This document shows positions 48,549-61,295 of a stretch of 64,000 bases of DNA, piece after piece. The stretch's first letter is position 1. Every line of letters starts with the position of its first letter. The DNA comes from Congeria kusceri (Eukaryota > Mollusca > Bivalvia > Myida > Dreissenidae), in the NCBI GenBank assembly GCA_027627225.1, contig CM051029.1, positions 1,699,501-1,763,500 on the forward strand, read 5' to 3'. The notes beneath the pieces were generated by a model. The model did no database searches, had not been told where the DNA came from, and was given only the letters and a program-made list of their open reading frames with translations. Made by a program: the position numbers and the translations under genes.

Positions 48549-48769
48549 GTAGTAGAAGTAGTAGTAGTAGTAGAAGTAGTACCAGTAGCAAGTGTAGTAG
48601 TAGTAATAGTAATATTAGTAGTAGTAGTAGTAGTAGTTGTAGTAGTAGTAGTAGTAGTAGTTGTAGTAGTAGTAGTAGTAGTAGTTCTTGTTGTTGTTGT
48701 TGTACAGAGCAGTAGTAGTAGTAGTAGTAATATTAGTAGTAGTAGTAGTAATAGTAGTAGTAGTAGTAG

Positions 48770-48805
<36 letters not shown>

Positions 48806-48815
48806 TACAGAACAG
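48300..48815. repeat. (TAG)n/(TTG)n microsatellite, about 0.5 kb
   Basis: Runs of AGT, AGA and TTG triplets ending about 85 nt before the acceptor of the Ig2 exon. Long polyleucine and polythreonine frames on the minus strand are artefacts. Confidence 0.95.
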
Positions 48816-48900
48816 AAGGCTTTTATAGCAATACATGTTGAACATTTTAAATTACATCTAAAATTCATACATCAGGACAGTTGATAATTTACGTTTTCAG

Positions 48901-49200
48901 TGCCACTCACTTCGTTGGAAATGCAACCACCGACTAACCCTACGTACCCTGTGTACAATGAACAATCGACATATACGTGTCTCACTTCACAAACCAGACC
49001 TGCTCCAAATATTATGTGGTTTATAGATAACAGGACGATCACCGACAGCGTTAATTATACATACAGTTCTGAAAGAGCAACAAACTTTTTGAAATATATT
49101 CCAACAGCGTTTACCAGCGAAAGTGTATCATGTGTTTCGACATATGTGTATAAAACTACCAATATTATACTGCATCAAACTACGCAAACGCAAATTCAAA
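48901..49200 (+). CDS. gene C Ig-like domain 2
   Basis: 300 nt, acceptor TTTTCAG, donor GTAAGT. STYTCLTSQTRPAPNIMWF and SVSCVSTYVY; matches gene A Ig2 in the WFxDNRT segment. Confidence 0.83.
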
Positions 49201-49650
49201 GTAAGTTGTTTGACGTTCGTACTATGTTTATCACTATAATATATAAGTAGCTCGTTAAAAGCAAACGCGTCTATATAACTCACTAGCAATGAGTCAAACA
49301 CGATTCTACTCGGGATAATAAATTTGTATTGGTAATGTTTATGGGGGGTCAGTATTTTGCATATAAAACAGACGTTGTTATAGATCAGTAATGTGTTGCA
49401 AAATTAAACACTGACGCTGAATATTTTCTTATTCGACATACATGAAGTGTGTTTATTAGTATTTGTTCCATGCGGCATTTATATTAAAACAAAAAAAGTA
49501 GTACATGCAAATGCTTTGTTTAATTTTTCATTAGTGAATCATTTAGAAAATATCTTGTTGTGAATGTGGAATATATGCATGTTTATTATTTGTACATTCA
49601 GTTTTCAGTTCTTTTCCGTTTCAAGTATGTTTTTCTCTGATTTTATTTAG

Positions 49651-49943
49651 TGTTTCCAAACCTGCTGTTTCAATGAATAGCTCTATTTTATCTGGAACTG
49701 TAACTCTACGGGAAGGAAGACAGGTGGAGTGGACATGTTCGTCTTCGGGTTATCCCTCTCCAACATACCGATGGATTTATATCAATGAAACAGTGAATGG
49801 GGCTGTTTTAGATAGAAAGTACAATCGTTCTTCCAATGGTTTGAACGTCTCTTGTGAAGCCAGCAACATGTTCTATTTGCTAAATGGAACCACGAGTACG
49901 AGGTCTTCGAAATCCAATACTTCGTTTGTATTGAATGTGCTAT
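49651..49943 (+). pseudogene. gene C Ig-like domain 3, one nt short
   Basis: 293 nt where gene A has 294. VEWTCSSSGYPSPTYRW and NVSCEASNMF are in one frame that ends in the correct phase. That frame does not join the phase-1 upstream exon; the other reading hits TGA at once. A 1-nt loss near the start, or an unusual acceptor, explains this. Confidence 0.75.
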
Positions 49944-50112
49944 GTAAGTTCATGTATTACACGTAATGTGTATGTGTATAAACAAATGATGCTTAGTTAA
50001 AATTACCGTTAACACGAGTCCGGATAATTATTTACCTTTAATCGGTATTAGCCATTGTAAGCACGGAAAACATACATTATGCCAACATACATTGCTTTTT
50101 TTACACATCCAG

Positions 50113-50391
50113 ATCCGCGTGCAACGGCGCGGTTTAGTGTGCATCAGCCACACAAGATAGAACTTACTGATTCTAACATCAGAGTAGTGAAAGGAGACAA
50201 CTTTAGCATTCTATGTGAATCAGATGCCAATCCGAGAGCTACAGTATTCTGGAACGGACAACAAACCAGTACATCAATACTGACGGTAACCAATATACAG
50301 GATGGCATAGCGTGGACATGTTATGCCTTTAACATTAAAGAAGAAACTACACAGGAAACTGCAACAGATAAACTGTTTGCCACTGTTTTAT
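50113..50391 (+). CDS. gene C Ig-like domain 4
   Basis: 279 nt, phase 1-1. FSILCESDANPRATVFW and GIAWTCYAFNI, both canonical Cys present. Confidence 0.85.
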
Positions 50392-50545
50392 GTATGTAAA
50401 TTTATAATCATATACATGTATTAGCCGCTGCAAAAATATAGGAACTTTTATTTTCTTCTTGTAATCTCTACGAATGCAATAACGCACGACAAACTTGACT
50501 TAGTGAATTATGAACATAATTATACTGTAATATTAACATCTACAG

Positions 50546-50846
50546 ATGCTCCTGTCGTCCCGACTATCTCGTTTGGCATACCTGACCAACCAAGCATCGG
50601 GAATGTAACGACCGGTGACATTATAAACGTGCTAGAAGGCAGCTCTCTTCAGCTGGTGTGCTAACAGCCGACCAGCGTCCATATTTTCCTGGGGTTCTGG
50701 ACACAAAGGAAATATTCTCAGCATATTCAATATCACAAGAACGACATGCAGAAACTATACGTGCATAGCGCAGAATACAATGAACACTACTTTGAAAGAA
50801 AGCATTCCTGGAATGAACTATTCATCAATTTATCTACGAGTATTAT
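50546..50846 (+). pseudogene. gene C Ig-like domain 5 with 1-nt insertion
   Basis: 301 nt. After SSLQLVC the frame meets TAA (50662-50664). Moving by one base restores RPASIFSWGSGHKG and RNYTCIAQNTMNT up to a normal donor, so one extra nucleotide sits at the stop. Confidence 0.83.
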
Positions 50847-50962
50847 GTAAAAAACTATTCATTATATCACAACATTCAAGTTCTGCCGAATAAGTCCTTT
50901 CAATGAGTATCACAATGAGTTTATGCTTAATTGGTTTTCTTTAAATGGTTGTCTTTTTGCAG

Positions 50963-51253
50963 ATAGCCCCCATAATCTGACGGCGATCTACAACACAACC
51001 ACAACGATAGACCGCGATCTAAGGGTTATGGAAGGCTGGTCATTTAATATTTCATGCTTCTCCAGCAGTGTGCCAGCTGCTGTCATTTCTTGGCATGGGC
51101 CTGGAACACATCAGGATTATGTTCTGTTCATTAATGATGTGACAATATCTATGAGCAAGGTTCTCACTTGTACTGCAAGAAACTATATGACAGATGATCT
51201 CGGAGAACAGAAAACGCAATCAGCAACCCTCACTATTAATATTGATGTGCTCT
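50963..51253 (+). CDS. gene C Ig-like domain 6
   Basis: 291 nt, phase 1-1. FNISCFSSSVPAAVISWHG and KVLTCTARNYM. Confidence 0.85.
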
Positions 51254-51496
51254 GTAAGTGTTCAGTATGAAAACACACTTAGTACAATTAATTCGTTCAT
51301 TCAGAAATTTCATTTTAATATAATTATAATATCCCTGAGTGACAATATTAGGTCAATATTACATACATGTACATATTTTTAACAGTAGACAGGGTTCTGC
51401 TTGAATTATTATATATGTGAAATTAAAGGATCACACTTGTGAATTATTATGTTGCTTTCAATGAAGGACAACTGGTCAAGTGTTGAACTGTTTCAG

Positions 51497-51781
51497 ATCC
51501 CCCAGTAGTTCAGCTTACAGAAAAGCTTCGGGTGCTTATTCACACAACTCTTACTGTGTTGTGCAACTTGTCCCGTGACAGTAACCCTCCAGCCACAGAG
51601 TTTAACTGGATGAAAGTTGGCACAAACACTAGTATCAGTGAAGAGCAATCACTAGTTTTCGAAAACGTTAGCTTAACGAATGAAGGCGAATACAGATGCT
51701 ACTCAACAAATATAATGCAGCCTATCGGAAGAAAAGCAGAATATGGTACCAGCCACTCGCATTTTTTCTTAGATGTCCAGT
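51497..51781 (+). CDS. gene C Ig-like domain 7
   Basis: 285 nt, phase 1-1. TVLCNLSRDSNPPATEFNW and NEGEYRCYSTNIMQPIG, ending FFLDVQ as in gene A Ig7 (FYLDVQ). Confidence 0.86.
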
Positions 51782-52166
51782 GTAATTTTATCTATTCATT
51801 TTTTATATGATTTCTGAAATTTATAAGTTATAACGAATACGGTTATTTCACTTATTTGTAATCACGACTTTGTTGACATTGTTTACAGTCTCGTAATTGG
51901 TAGACGTACTATTAAGAAGAAAAATATGTCCACACAATGGATGATTTTGTGAATGGTTCACCTTGATTATCGATGAATTTCTTACTGATCGTATTGCATG
52001 CAAACGATAACATTTTGCAGTATGATAGCAACATAATAGTTCCATGCGATATATTGCTTGCGTAAGGGCTAATAAACATGCGTTACCTCACTGTCGTTGT
52101 ATCTGATTATCAAGACGTATATAATACGTATTTTTACATCCGCTAAAATATATATAAAAAATTCAG

Positions 52167-52460
52167 ACGGCGCAAACGTAGGACGATTAAAAGGAAACGG
52201 TTATCAAAGCACCATCACTGTTGACCAAGGTGAACCCATAGAAATTGTGTGTGATTCAGACGGTGACCCGGTACCTGTTGTTCGTATCGTTAATGCAACG
52301 GGTGGCAGTGAAACACTTTTAGTAGAGAAAGAAGCGCAGACAGCCACATCTTACATTCATCGAGCAAGATGTGAATATGATGCCGGCAACTATAAATGCC
52401 TTGCAAACAATAGTCTTAACAAAGAACCACAGGAGCAGATACTTGTTGTGTCCGTTAACT
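52167..52460 (+). CDS. gene C Ig-like domain 8
   Basis: 294 nt, phase 1-1. IEIVCDSDGDPVPVVRI, ARCEYDAGNYKCLANNS. Shares the unusual extra Cys before Y-x-C with gene A Ig8. Confidence 0.86.
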
Positions 52461-52555
52461 GTAAGTAATATTTTTATTATATCATGCGGAGTAAGACATG
52501 AATATATTCATCATCAAGCAACTGAATGTTTATCTAAATGTTTTTTCCTGCAAAG

Positions 52556-52870
52556 GTTCACCAAGAGCGTCGCCCTTTTCACCTCCTATAAAACAACAAT
52601 GCATTGCTGCTAACGACTCGGTTGTGTTCACATTCACAATAAAGGCCTTTCCTGCCCCCAAGACTTCGGACTTTACTTGGTACAAGCATGAAGATGGTGA
52701 ATGGAAGGTTTTATCCGATAAAAGAAATATCCTAATCAATATCTCTGATAGCAAAATGCAGACGCAGCTGACGATACTACGTGTGCACGTTGACGATTAT
52801 GCAGAATATATGGTGAACGTTTCCAATACAGTGGGTTCAATATCGGAATCCTTTACTTTACATGCACGTT
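52556..52870 (+). CDS. gene C Ig-like domain 9
   Basis: 315 nt, equal to the intact gene A form. VVFTFTIKAFPAPKTSDFTW and DDYAEYMVNVSNTVGS; both canonical Cys are absent, as in gene A Ig9. Confidence 0.85.
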
Positions 52871-53026
52871 GTAGGTATTTATTGTACTAATTTTTAACAT
52901 GATGAATGCATACATTTGGTTGCATTGTATTTGAAAACAAAACTGTAGCCAATATACTGAAGTATTATTGATGTCGATACTGTAATATAAATACCTGTAT
53001 TTCATTGCTTGTATATACTGTTATAG

Positions 53027-53320
53027 CCAGGCCGCAAGTCCCAAAAGAATTGCATGTAAGCCAAGTAGGAAACACGGAACTAGTTGTTGAATGGGTTCCT
53101 GGTTTTAATGGTGGAGATGAACAGAATTTTACTGTTCCGTACAAAGAAGTCGATGTTGAAAACTGGAGGGATATCGACATAGCAAGTTCTAAAGGCTACA
53201 ACTGGACAAGTAAAGGGTTAAAACCTAATACGGCTTACCAACTAAAAATGCTGGCGCAAAACACAATTGGCAAATCAGATTGGACGGAATAAATAACAGA
53301 AACTACGCTTGTGGATGCAG
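53027..53320 (+). pseudogene. gene C fibronectin type III exon with in-frame stop
   Basis: 294 nt, phase 1-1. VPKELHVSQVGNTELVVEW, GFNGGDEQNF, LKPNTAYQLKMLAQNTIG. TAA at 53290-53292 stands between DWTE and ITETTL, inside the last strand. Confidence 0.86.
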
Positions 53321-53436
53321 GTAATTTCAAATGTTGAAGACACGTACTTAAACTGGCAACTGTAGACCGGAAAAGGAACATCCTATGATGTTTGTATTTT
53401 ATTGTTATTTTTATTGTTCTATGTGTTATATTGCAG

Positions 53437-53544
53437 TTGACAAATGCTCGGCTGCACCTGCTACTGGTTGTACAATAGGTGCGGCTGCAGGAGTTGGCAT
53501 AATTGTCGCTGTTATAGTTGTGATATGGAGATACAGAGTTATGG
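53437..53544 (+). CDS. gene C transmembrane helix
   Basis: 108 nt, acceptor TTGCAG, donor GTAAAC. GAAAGVGIIVAVIVVIW followed by RYRVMG. Confidence 0.83.
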
Positions 53545-54247
53545 GTAAACCCAATTTTATAATAATGATCCCTCTAGTATAGAGTACTGTCGGACTTAAT
53601 TGTCACATGACTGTTCGTTTTCAAAAGATGTGATTAAATCTTACATAAATATGTATTGCATGTGTTGTTGTTACTTCATTACACTACTTCTGCTTTATGA
53701 TTGAACCTTCTGCGTTGGTGCAAATTATGACGCAATGGTAAGCTATGATTTATAAATGCGGCTAATAGTTGGTAACACATACATAATTATAAAATGAAAG
53801 CTTAAATGTCAGTAATCACGTGGCTTATATATAATACAAACCACTTAGAAAATATTCCAACACCAATATTTTTAATTATTTCATATTATTGTGCCTTTAT
53901 GTAACTCAGCAATATATTTTGTCTGTACCGATTAAAGATCACGTTCAGCAGGTAACGAATGTACAACAGGAGAACACTTTGTAGTTTGTTTGTGCTCGTT
54001 GTTTGTGTATATATACAGTTTTACAAGAGCAGTATTCAACTGTTTTCAAGTATATGTTAATTTATTTATCGACCGAAACATTGAAATAAATGTGTTAAAA
54101 GATATAATAAAACATACGGGGATATTATATATTTGTTATTTCAGTATTAACGAATATATTGTATGTTTGTTTCTAGGAGATAGCACATGATAATCTCGTG
54201 CATTATTCATACAGACTACAATGCAAACAATCATTTAACTATTACAG

Positions 54248-54320
54248 GCCAAGTGTCGTCCAAAATATACCAAACACATGCTAACTCAGCAGGACAGTAT
54301 GAAGACCTCGTTAGAGAGCC
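54248..54320 (+). CDS. gene C cytoplasmic tail, first part
   Basis: 73 nt, ends in phase 2 at GTAAGT. Contains SAGQYEDLVREP, a YxxL motif. Confidence 0.75.
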
Positions 54321-54520
54321 GTAAGTGAGATAATTGCATTCTGAAAATTAACACTTGAACACTAAATATGTTTCTATTCAGTTGTCTAGTTTTGTTATTC
54401 GGAACAGAGTTGTTTACATACAGAAACACTGTCTTATATGATTACTGACATTTGCTTCGTAAAGCATGTTTGAAAGTCCTAAGAAGATTAAAAAGTAAAT
54501 TAGTGTGTGCTTGTATTCAG

Positions 54521-54617
54521 GCGCAACAACATAACATCAGACCCAGACGGAAGTTATGCCACCTGCAGATTTGGTTTTGTATCAACTATCATCAGGAAAA
54601 ATGTATATGCCCTGTAA
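54521..54617 (+). CDS. gene C cytoplasmic tail, last part
   Basis: 97 nt, phase matches the exon before. Contains SYATC and ends RKNVYAL before TAA at 54615-54617. The Tyr spacing does not form an ITAM. Confidence 0.72.
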
Positions 54618-54799
54618 CATCATAATAACAACAAAAGTGTATAGGACCTCTGACATAGAATAAGTATCACCAATGTATTATGTGAGGCAAACTGTGAATC
54701 CATCGAGCAAATGATAAACATTTACGCGTATCATCATTCCATGTACGACGTTGGTGCAATCTAGTTCGTCGCGTTTATATTAGTAATGCATTTAATGTT

Positions 54800-55980
54800 G
54801 GTTGTGTTCAAGGGATTATGAATGCAATGGTCAAACTGTTACTTTCATGATGTATAATTTGCCAGTTAGACCATTGCTTTCATAACCGCATGAACGCAAC
54901 CCAAAATAATTTTAATCCTTATATTTACATTATATTGGTATTATTTCATTTCCTTCATATTGTTTTTGTTGATTATATATTTTATTGCCAGTCTAAGAGA
55001 AATAATACGCATAGCAGTTTCTGTATTGCAAATGCTAAGTACCGCACTTTGTAACTGAATTACACAAAACAGAATGCAAAATGAGATTAACAAAATCACT
55101 TTATTTCCTTATTTTACCTTCGATTTGCTGCGACAAATGAAATTTAATGTGAACATATCATTTTTATTAATATTTCAATTTCAATCTTAAGTTTGCGACT
55201 AAACATTTAGGACAGCTTTTTAGCAGTCTGAAACACCTACAGTACATCTATATGAAGCTTAAAATGGAGGACATTGATGTGTACTGAATAAATCATATCG
55301 ATACAAAACTACAAAAGTAACTAACATATGCAAAAATACCTGTGACATCAAGTATAGCTCTTATTTCGGCCGATTTAGCCAACAGGCAGCAAACATGAGT
55401 AAATGCTTTAGTATCATATAGGAGGTGCTTTGCTAGTAAGCCTACAGTAAATCCACATCATTAATACTTCTAGATCTAGACCACAATTGTTTTGCCACTT
55501 CAAAATGTCACAATTCCTATGCTATTTAGCAGATCCTGGACAATCCTGTTTAATTATTAACACAACAGATGAAAACTTAAATGCTTTTAATCCGCCTCTA
55601 AAAATTTCACACAACTGCATATTCTTTCCATATACAATCGTGAAATAAAATCCACACAATACAGTAGCATTGTATCGAAATTTCAACTCGTCGCGAAAAA
55701 TGCAATAAAACAACAACAACACAAATGACATGACTAAACAATTGATGAAGTGTAAGCTATGTCATTGATGGCATCCACAGGGGTGTATCTAAGCACTTTT
55801 TCTTTGCATGGGCATAACTTGTCTACGAAAGGATAAAAATCTTTTTTTGTTCTTAGTGTACATCTTGAACAAATCATCATTATAATATGTGATATAATGC
55901 AAAATAAACTAGACAACGATCCACATGCAATGAAATTAGATACATCAATGTAAAATCAAATCCATTTTAAAGTAACGTTT
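54800..55980. mobile_element. diverged copy of the hairpin-bearing element in gene B introns
   Basis: Starts with the third copy of the inverted repeat (arms 54800-54840 and 54862-54901). It then follows the order of 14222-15240: TATTGCCAGTCTAAGAGAAA, CTCGTCGCGAAAAATGCA and GGGCATAACTTGTC blocks. Similarity fades near 55980, before the hAT end seen in gene B. Non-coding. Confidence 0.78.
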
Positions 55981-58416
55981 GTGAACCGATGTTACGTCAT
56001 GAGGATTTTATATGGTCGCTTCTAAGAAAATTAGTTTTTACTTTAATTGCCATAACCTATACATATTAGATGCTAGCGAAATGTTATTTTATAATAACAC
56101 TTGTAGACCTTGAATGACAGAAATCTATCCAGCAAAAGTGAAAAAAATGTCAAATGTATTGTTGTAGAAGTAATGTTAATGTATTAATATTAAGTATAAA
56201 AACCTTAAATCGAACGTTAACGATAAACGCCAAAAAAGGTTAACATTGAACATTATAAAACATGTAAATCAGAATAACATGTCAAAATATAATTTACATA
56301 AAAATAAACAACATACATATATTACTACGTCGGTGATGAGGCATTGCGTTTATACTATTATGAATGCATTGTCCTTCTCTATTAAAATGCCTATGTAATG
56401 TTAATATTTTGCAACATGCAATTTGATTTTTACTTTATTTTTGTTCCTCAGATTCTTCAAATCCTTATCCAGAAAATAAATATGTAACATTTCCAGAAAT
56501 AGAGCCTCAATTAGTATCAAACAGATCACAACGAAACATCCAGAAAACGAGATATTGAAATATGTACATGTATTTTTCCATGATAAGATTTCCATGTATC
56601 ACTAGAACCCACGCCAACGTGCAAATAACAATTTAATACAATTTTCCACCAATTTGTACTAAGTTAATCATACATGCACTAACTGCATAATAATCATAAC
56701 ATATAATAACATACTTTTCAAAGATGACAGTATCTGGTTAAAATTTGAGGTGGTAACCTGCTATTACTCGTATATAATTATCTGCAACAGACAAGTTTTG
56801 AAAACAATATGACAACAAGAAAATAAACTTATACTACTTCAGATATTTTTTTTTTAAACATGGTTCAAATCGTTTGCTTTAAATTTAGAACCAGCCAAGT
56901 TTTACTGTCTACACATACATCTAGAAAAGAATATGAACGTTCAAGGTAGTGTAAACTATTCCAGAATTACACGTATTTTGAACAAAATATTTTACTGGGA
57001 ATCAAACAGCTCGGGCGAAACATACAGTAATATACAGTAATGTACTCGTCTTTAAATATAAGGTGAAAGCTTCTAAGGACTGCTTGTTCCACCAGCAGTG
57101 ATATGTTTTCCACAATAACTCTCATTTCATAGCATATTTGCAGAGCCTCATTCTATTATTGTGCAGGGCATTAGATTTGTGCTCTTAGATTGTGACTCGG
57201 GTACGAAATGCAACCTTTAACGACGACGTATAGACTTTAAGCGAAATTTTCACTTTCTCAGATAACACAAACTATTATGGACAATAAACTATTTTATTGA
57301 AAACAGAATATATCAAATATTTAATTTTCGTCCTTACATGGAGCGATTCGTTATACTTATATTTCAACCATCAATTCCCACAGAAGTCTATGTTGATATT
57401 AATATTATTTAATACTAATAATTAATTAATAATAACAACTCGTAATTAAAAATTTATAACGATAATAGTTATACACATTTAAACCCGAAACCTCCACTTT
57501 GTTATTCAAATATGCAATACACTTAAATCCGATGACTGTTCGGAAAGTTTTGAGACGAGTGCCATAACATATTTTATGTTTTAATTTGTTCGATGACATT
57601 CTCCAGAAACATAGCTACATATATGTTCTTTTAATTAATTGCCATTATATTTGTTAATGGTACCAATAGCCCGCTAATTCTTAATGCCACATAAAACAGT
57701 AAACTTTTTAATACTAAACATACTTCTGGTATATATGGCTCCAAGTTTCAAAACAGTATTTAACACTTTCTGGAGCTATTGCATTGATTCCTTCCCGATC
57801 AACGACATGCATATCATCAATTATCAAAACGCGACCTCTCAAATCTCACCTTATTAAACAAAAATTAAATGGCGCCAGGGCTGGAGAGAAAGCGAGGACA
57901 GTAGGCTGGGAGAGTAAGCGGAAAGTCTGAAAGTGTCAATGTCTAACTCAGTGCTGTCCTGGTTATCACGTACATGTGTACGTATGTAGAGTAGCGTCCA
58001 TTCAGCTCTGGTATCTTTTGTACAACCAATAAAACTAGTGTTGCACTTTTAAGCATCGATTGCTTTTACATTATATTCTCTTAGTGTATTTTTGTTATCT
58101 TAGTATGCTAATGATTCATTTACAAGTAACGAACGATTTTACGATTGTCTCTCTTGCCAGTAAATGTATGAATTAAAAAACAATGCACTTAAAATGTGTG
58201 TTACTTTAAGGAACAACTTTAAATAATTATATTAATCAGAATTAGTTCAGCTTTGTTCACTGATATTAGTAAACTGCATTGTGCCATGATTATTGTTTTT
58301 GTGTGTACCGAGCAGGTAGACCAACACACAAGTATTAAGATTGTGTTTTGTTCCCTTTTCTATAGATACTGTTAATAAATAATAAAAAATCAAAACAACA
58401 ATATTATGTTTTCTGG

Positions 58417-58726
58417 TTAAAGGCCTAGTTTAATCCTTCTTTATTTGACCCCACCCCCAACATTTGGGGTATTATTATGATGTTTGGGGGGGGGGTCAAA
58501 TGCCCTGTGTATTGGCACCCTACTGTGGTCACAGTGTGGTGACCCTTATCAGCTGAGATAATACACTTATGTAGAGGTAGATATATGTTGAAACAGTGCA
58601 CCAAGCCATTGCTTAGTCAGCTGAGAGTAAAGATTGCAGATTATAATAAGAGATTTTATGGTGGACCAATACACGGAATGGAGAACCCCACGGAGTGGCC
58701 AGACATTCCTTTAACTAGGCTTTTAA
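58417..58726. mobile_element. 302 bp TTAA-flanked MITE
   Basis: TTAA at 58417-58420 and 58723-58726, terminal repeats AGGCCTAGTT and AACTAGGCTT (one mismatch as inverted repeats). Inside, 58445-58501 forms a hairpin with a C-rich arm (GACCCCACCCCCAACAT) and a G-run of ten. Confidence 0.78.
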
Positions 58727-59027
58727 CACAATAAATTTAAATTACGTAGTATCACATGGTATTTTAGATACTTTGATATATTCCGTTACACATTATAGTG
58801 TCATAATTTGTTTTACATGGTGTGCTGCTTTTTTTGTATTAAGTGTACTTTCGATTGAAGTACATGTCGAGATGTGTAGTGAAATTATTGTTTTGTCAGC
58901 TTCTGTTTTTGACAAAAAATGTCACATGGAAGAAATCTTATAATAATGTGCGCCATTACACATGCATATAACCATGCGTGTATATTTTTGTCATGTAACT
59001 AGTGTTCGCTTAGTTGTTTTAGCTCAT

Positions 59028-59110
59028 CTAAGCACAACGTGCTCATGGTGAGCTTTTGTGATCGCATTTTGTCCGTCGTTCGTTCTGCGTCGTTTGTCGA
59101 CAACATTTAC
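59028..59110. repeat. fragment of the bivalve-type repeat, reversed
   Basis: AGCTCATC...CACAACGTGCTCATGGTGAGC followed by TCCGTCGTTCGTTCTGCGTCG, the reverse of the end at 22420-22517. Confidence 0.75.
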
Positions 59111-59604
59111 CTTGCCTAACATTTACCTAAATAAAAAAATGAAGAATGTAATGAAATAACTGACAAAAAACATACTCTTATCACAATAACTACATAGTAT
59201 CAGTCACTTTATAATCAGACACTGAATGTAGTGTTGAAGATTTGAACACATTTGTTAATGAAATAAATCGTCCAAAATTAAACCAGAATGAGTCAAAATC
59301 AATTGAAGGTTATATAAGTATAGAAGAAGCTTCAGCAGTTTTAGAAACTATGTCGAATAGCAAAGCCCTGGTAGTTCTAGTTTTAGTGTAGATTATATAA
59401 AATGTTCTGAACAAAAATGTGTGCTTTTGTGGTAAGAGCCTTAACAAAAGTGTCAACCACATGTTAAATTATCACGAAAAAAAAAAAATTGCAAAAAATT
59501 GTAAAATATCAACATTGGTGCATTATATTGATTAAAACAATATTTATGATACATTATATCACTTGAACAATGATGGCATATTGTCATATTTTCAAAATTT
59601 TCCA

Positions 59605-60780
59605 TTAAAATGTTACCTGGGTATGTCTACCAGGTAAAACTATATGTAAAGTGTATATATTTGTCACTATCATCTCGTGATTATCCGACGCGCGATTGGC
59701 GCATGCGCTGTTGTTTCAGTGGCTTTACTTTAAACATATGTTATATATATATCGGATAAATTAATTTTCAATGTCAAATTCAAAATGGTAATTATTATAG
59801 ATAAATGTCAGTCCATTAATTAAAACATAGTGGTAATTTGCACAAGTCCCATGCTTTTTTATGAGATTTGTACTTTGAACAGTAAAATAAATTGTCATAA
59901 ACGGGACAAGTCATTTTGAAACATGTTGTACATTATTTGAAGTTTGAAATATATAATACACTCAACAATTTACACAATCAAAATCACTACACTGGAAAGT
60001 AAATTTGCACAGTTAAACCGTGTTACTTTATTTATAATTGCCTATGTGTTCTCAATGTCTTAACTCAATCTTGATACCACACTAGCATAGGTTTATTAGA
60101 CGATGCATGACATTGAAATACCTTACTGACCACAATGACAGGATTTCTCCGTGCAAAAATTATGCATATGAAAACAATTCCTTTTATGGGAAACTAGGAC
60201 ACTTCTCGGAACTACGTTTTGTAGGCAAGGAATATAAACAACGAATAGATCTGTACAATGATAACATTATCAAGAAATAAGTGATTACAACAAATAAGCA
60301 TTATGCAAAAACATGCATCTACAGCACAGAACAACAGCCAATAAAACCTTAAAAAGCTGATATTTTTGAAAGCTGAAACATGTACAATCAGATATCACAA
60401 ACATTGAAATTCATAAAAGAATTTGGTTCGTTTTGTGCCTGTTTATTTTTTCTAAACAGAACATATGGCGAATAATATGAAACCAAATCACGCAGACCAT
60501 AAATTGTATTAACAATTAAAAAGAACTGCAAAGTAGCTAATTATAAGTCAATACCTCTACACAATCACATAGGTTCAGGGAAAACATTGTTGTTGATACA
60601 GTACAGTGTAAGTGTAAGTCTTACAAAAATAACTACTAAAATAATGTTTTTGTGTCACTTCAATACAAATGCAATGTTTTAGGAAAATGCTATTACGAGT
60701 AGTATTTGTATATAATATACACTTAAATTTAAATATTGTAATCATAAGAAATCAAACAATATAGCCAGGTAACATTTTAA
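59605..60780. mobile_element. 1,168 bp TTAA-flanked non-autonomous element
   Basis: TTAA at 59605-59608 and 60777-60780 enclosing perfect 12 bp inverted repeats AATGTTACCTGG / CCAGGTAACATT. No coding sequence recognised inside. The end sequence differs from the 7.28 kb transposon, so it is another family. Confidence 0.72.
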
Positions 60781-61295
60781 CAATCACGTTATTTGAAATG
60801 AAAGGTAAAAGTAAAAAAAAATGGTTTAAGAAATGGCTTTAACAATTAAAAACAATACGTTTCAGTTAAAACTGAATTAGGAAAAGAAAATAAGGGAAAT
60901 TATGCACAACCAATATTAGAATATGAAATTGAAAAAAATAATATATGATGGTCAGCAAGAAATTATTCAATTAAAAGAAAATTTATAGTTAAATGCAGTT
61001 TGGAACTCATAAAAAGATAATCTGCTTATTGATACAGTAAGACATGTCCACTAGAAAGTGTCTAAAATTTCACAACAATTATTGTACAGTTGCAACAACT
61101 ATTACATGTCAATTCGTTGCGTTCACAGGCTGTAAACCTGAAAATATTAAAGAAATTCAGTAACCGTTTGAAATTAACTTACAATAACATGAACAAGCAA
61201 CATATGTGCATAAATGATTTAATTAATTATATAAATATTAACATATTTTGCTCTTAAATGTTGATTGACTAAGAAAGGCCAAGTCCAAGGATAAT

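Larger units (their letters stand above)
45853..54617 (+). pseudogene. gene C: Ig(x9)-FN3-TM receptor paralogue, disrupted
   Basis: Plus-strand exons: Ig1 (5' end unclear)-46171, 48901-49200, 49651-49943, 50113-50391, 50546-50846, 50963-51253, 51497-51781, 52167-52460, 52556-52870, FN3 53027-53320, TM 53437-53544, tail 54248-54320 and 54521-54617. Same order and phase-1 design as gene A, but much diverged; the tail is split in two exons and is unrelated in detail. Lesions: TAA at 46123-46125 in Ig1, exon 49651-49943 one nt short, a 1-nt insertion with TAA at 50662-50664 in Ig5, and TAA at 53290-53292 in FN3. No signal-peptide exon was found. Lesions all lie in frame-symmetric exons, so shortened transcripts remain possible. 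Confidence 0.83.

Noticed and set aside
48253..48868. Polyleucine, polythreonine and polytyrosine frames
   Set aside because: All arise from the TAG/TTG microsatellite in a gene C intron.
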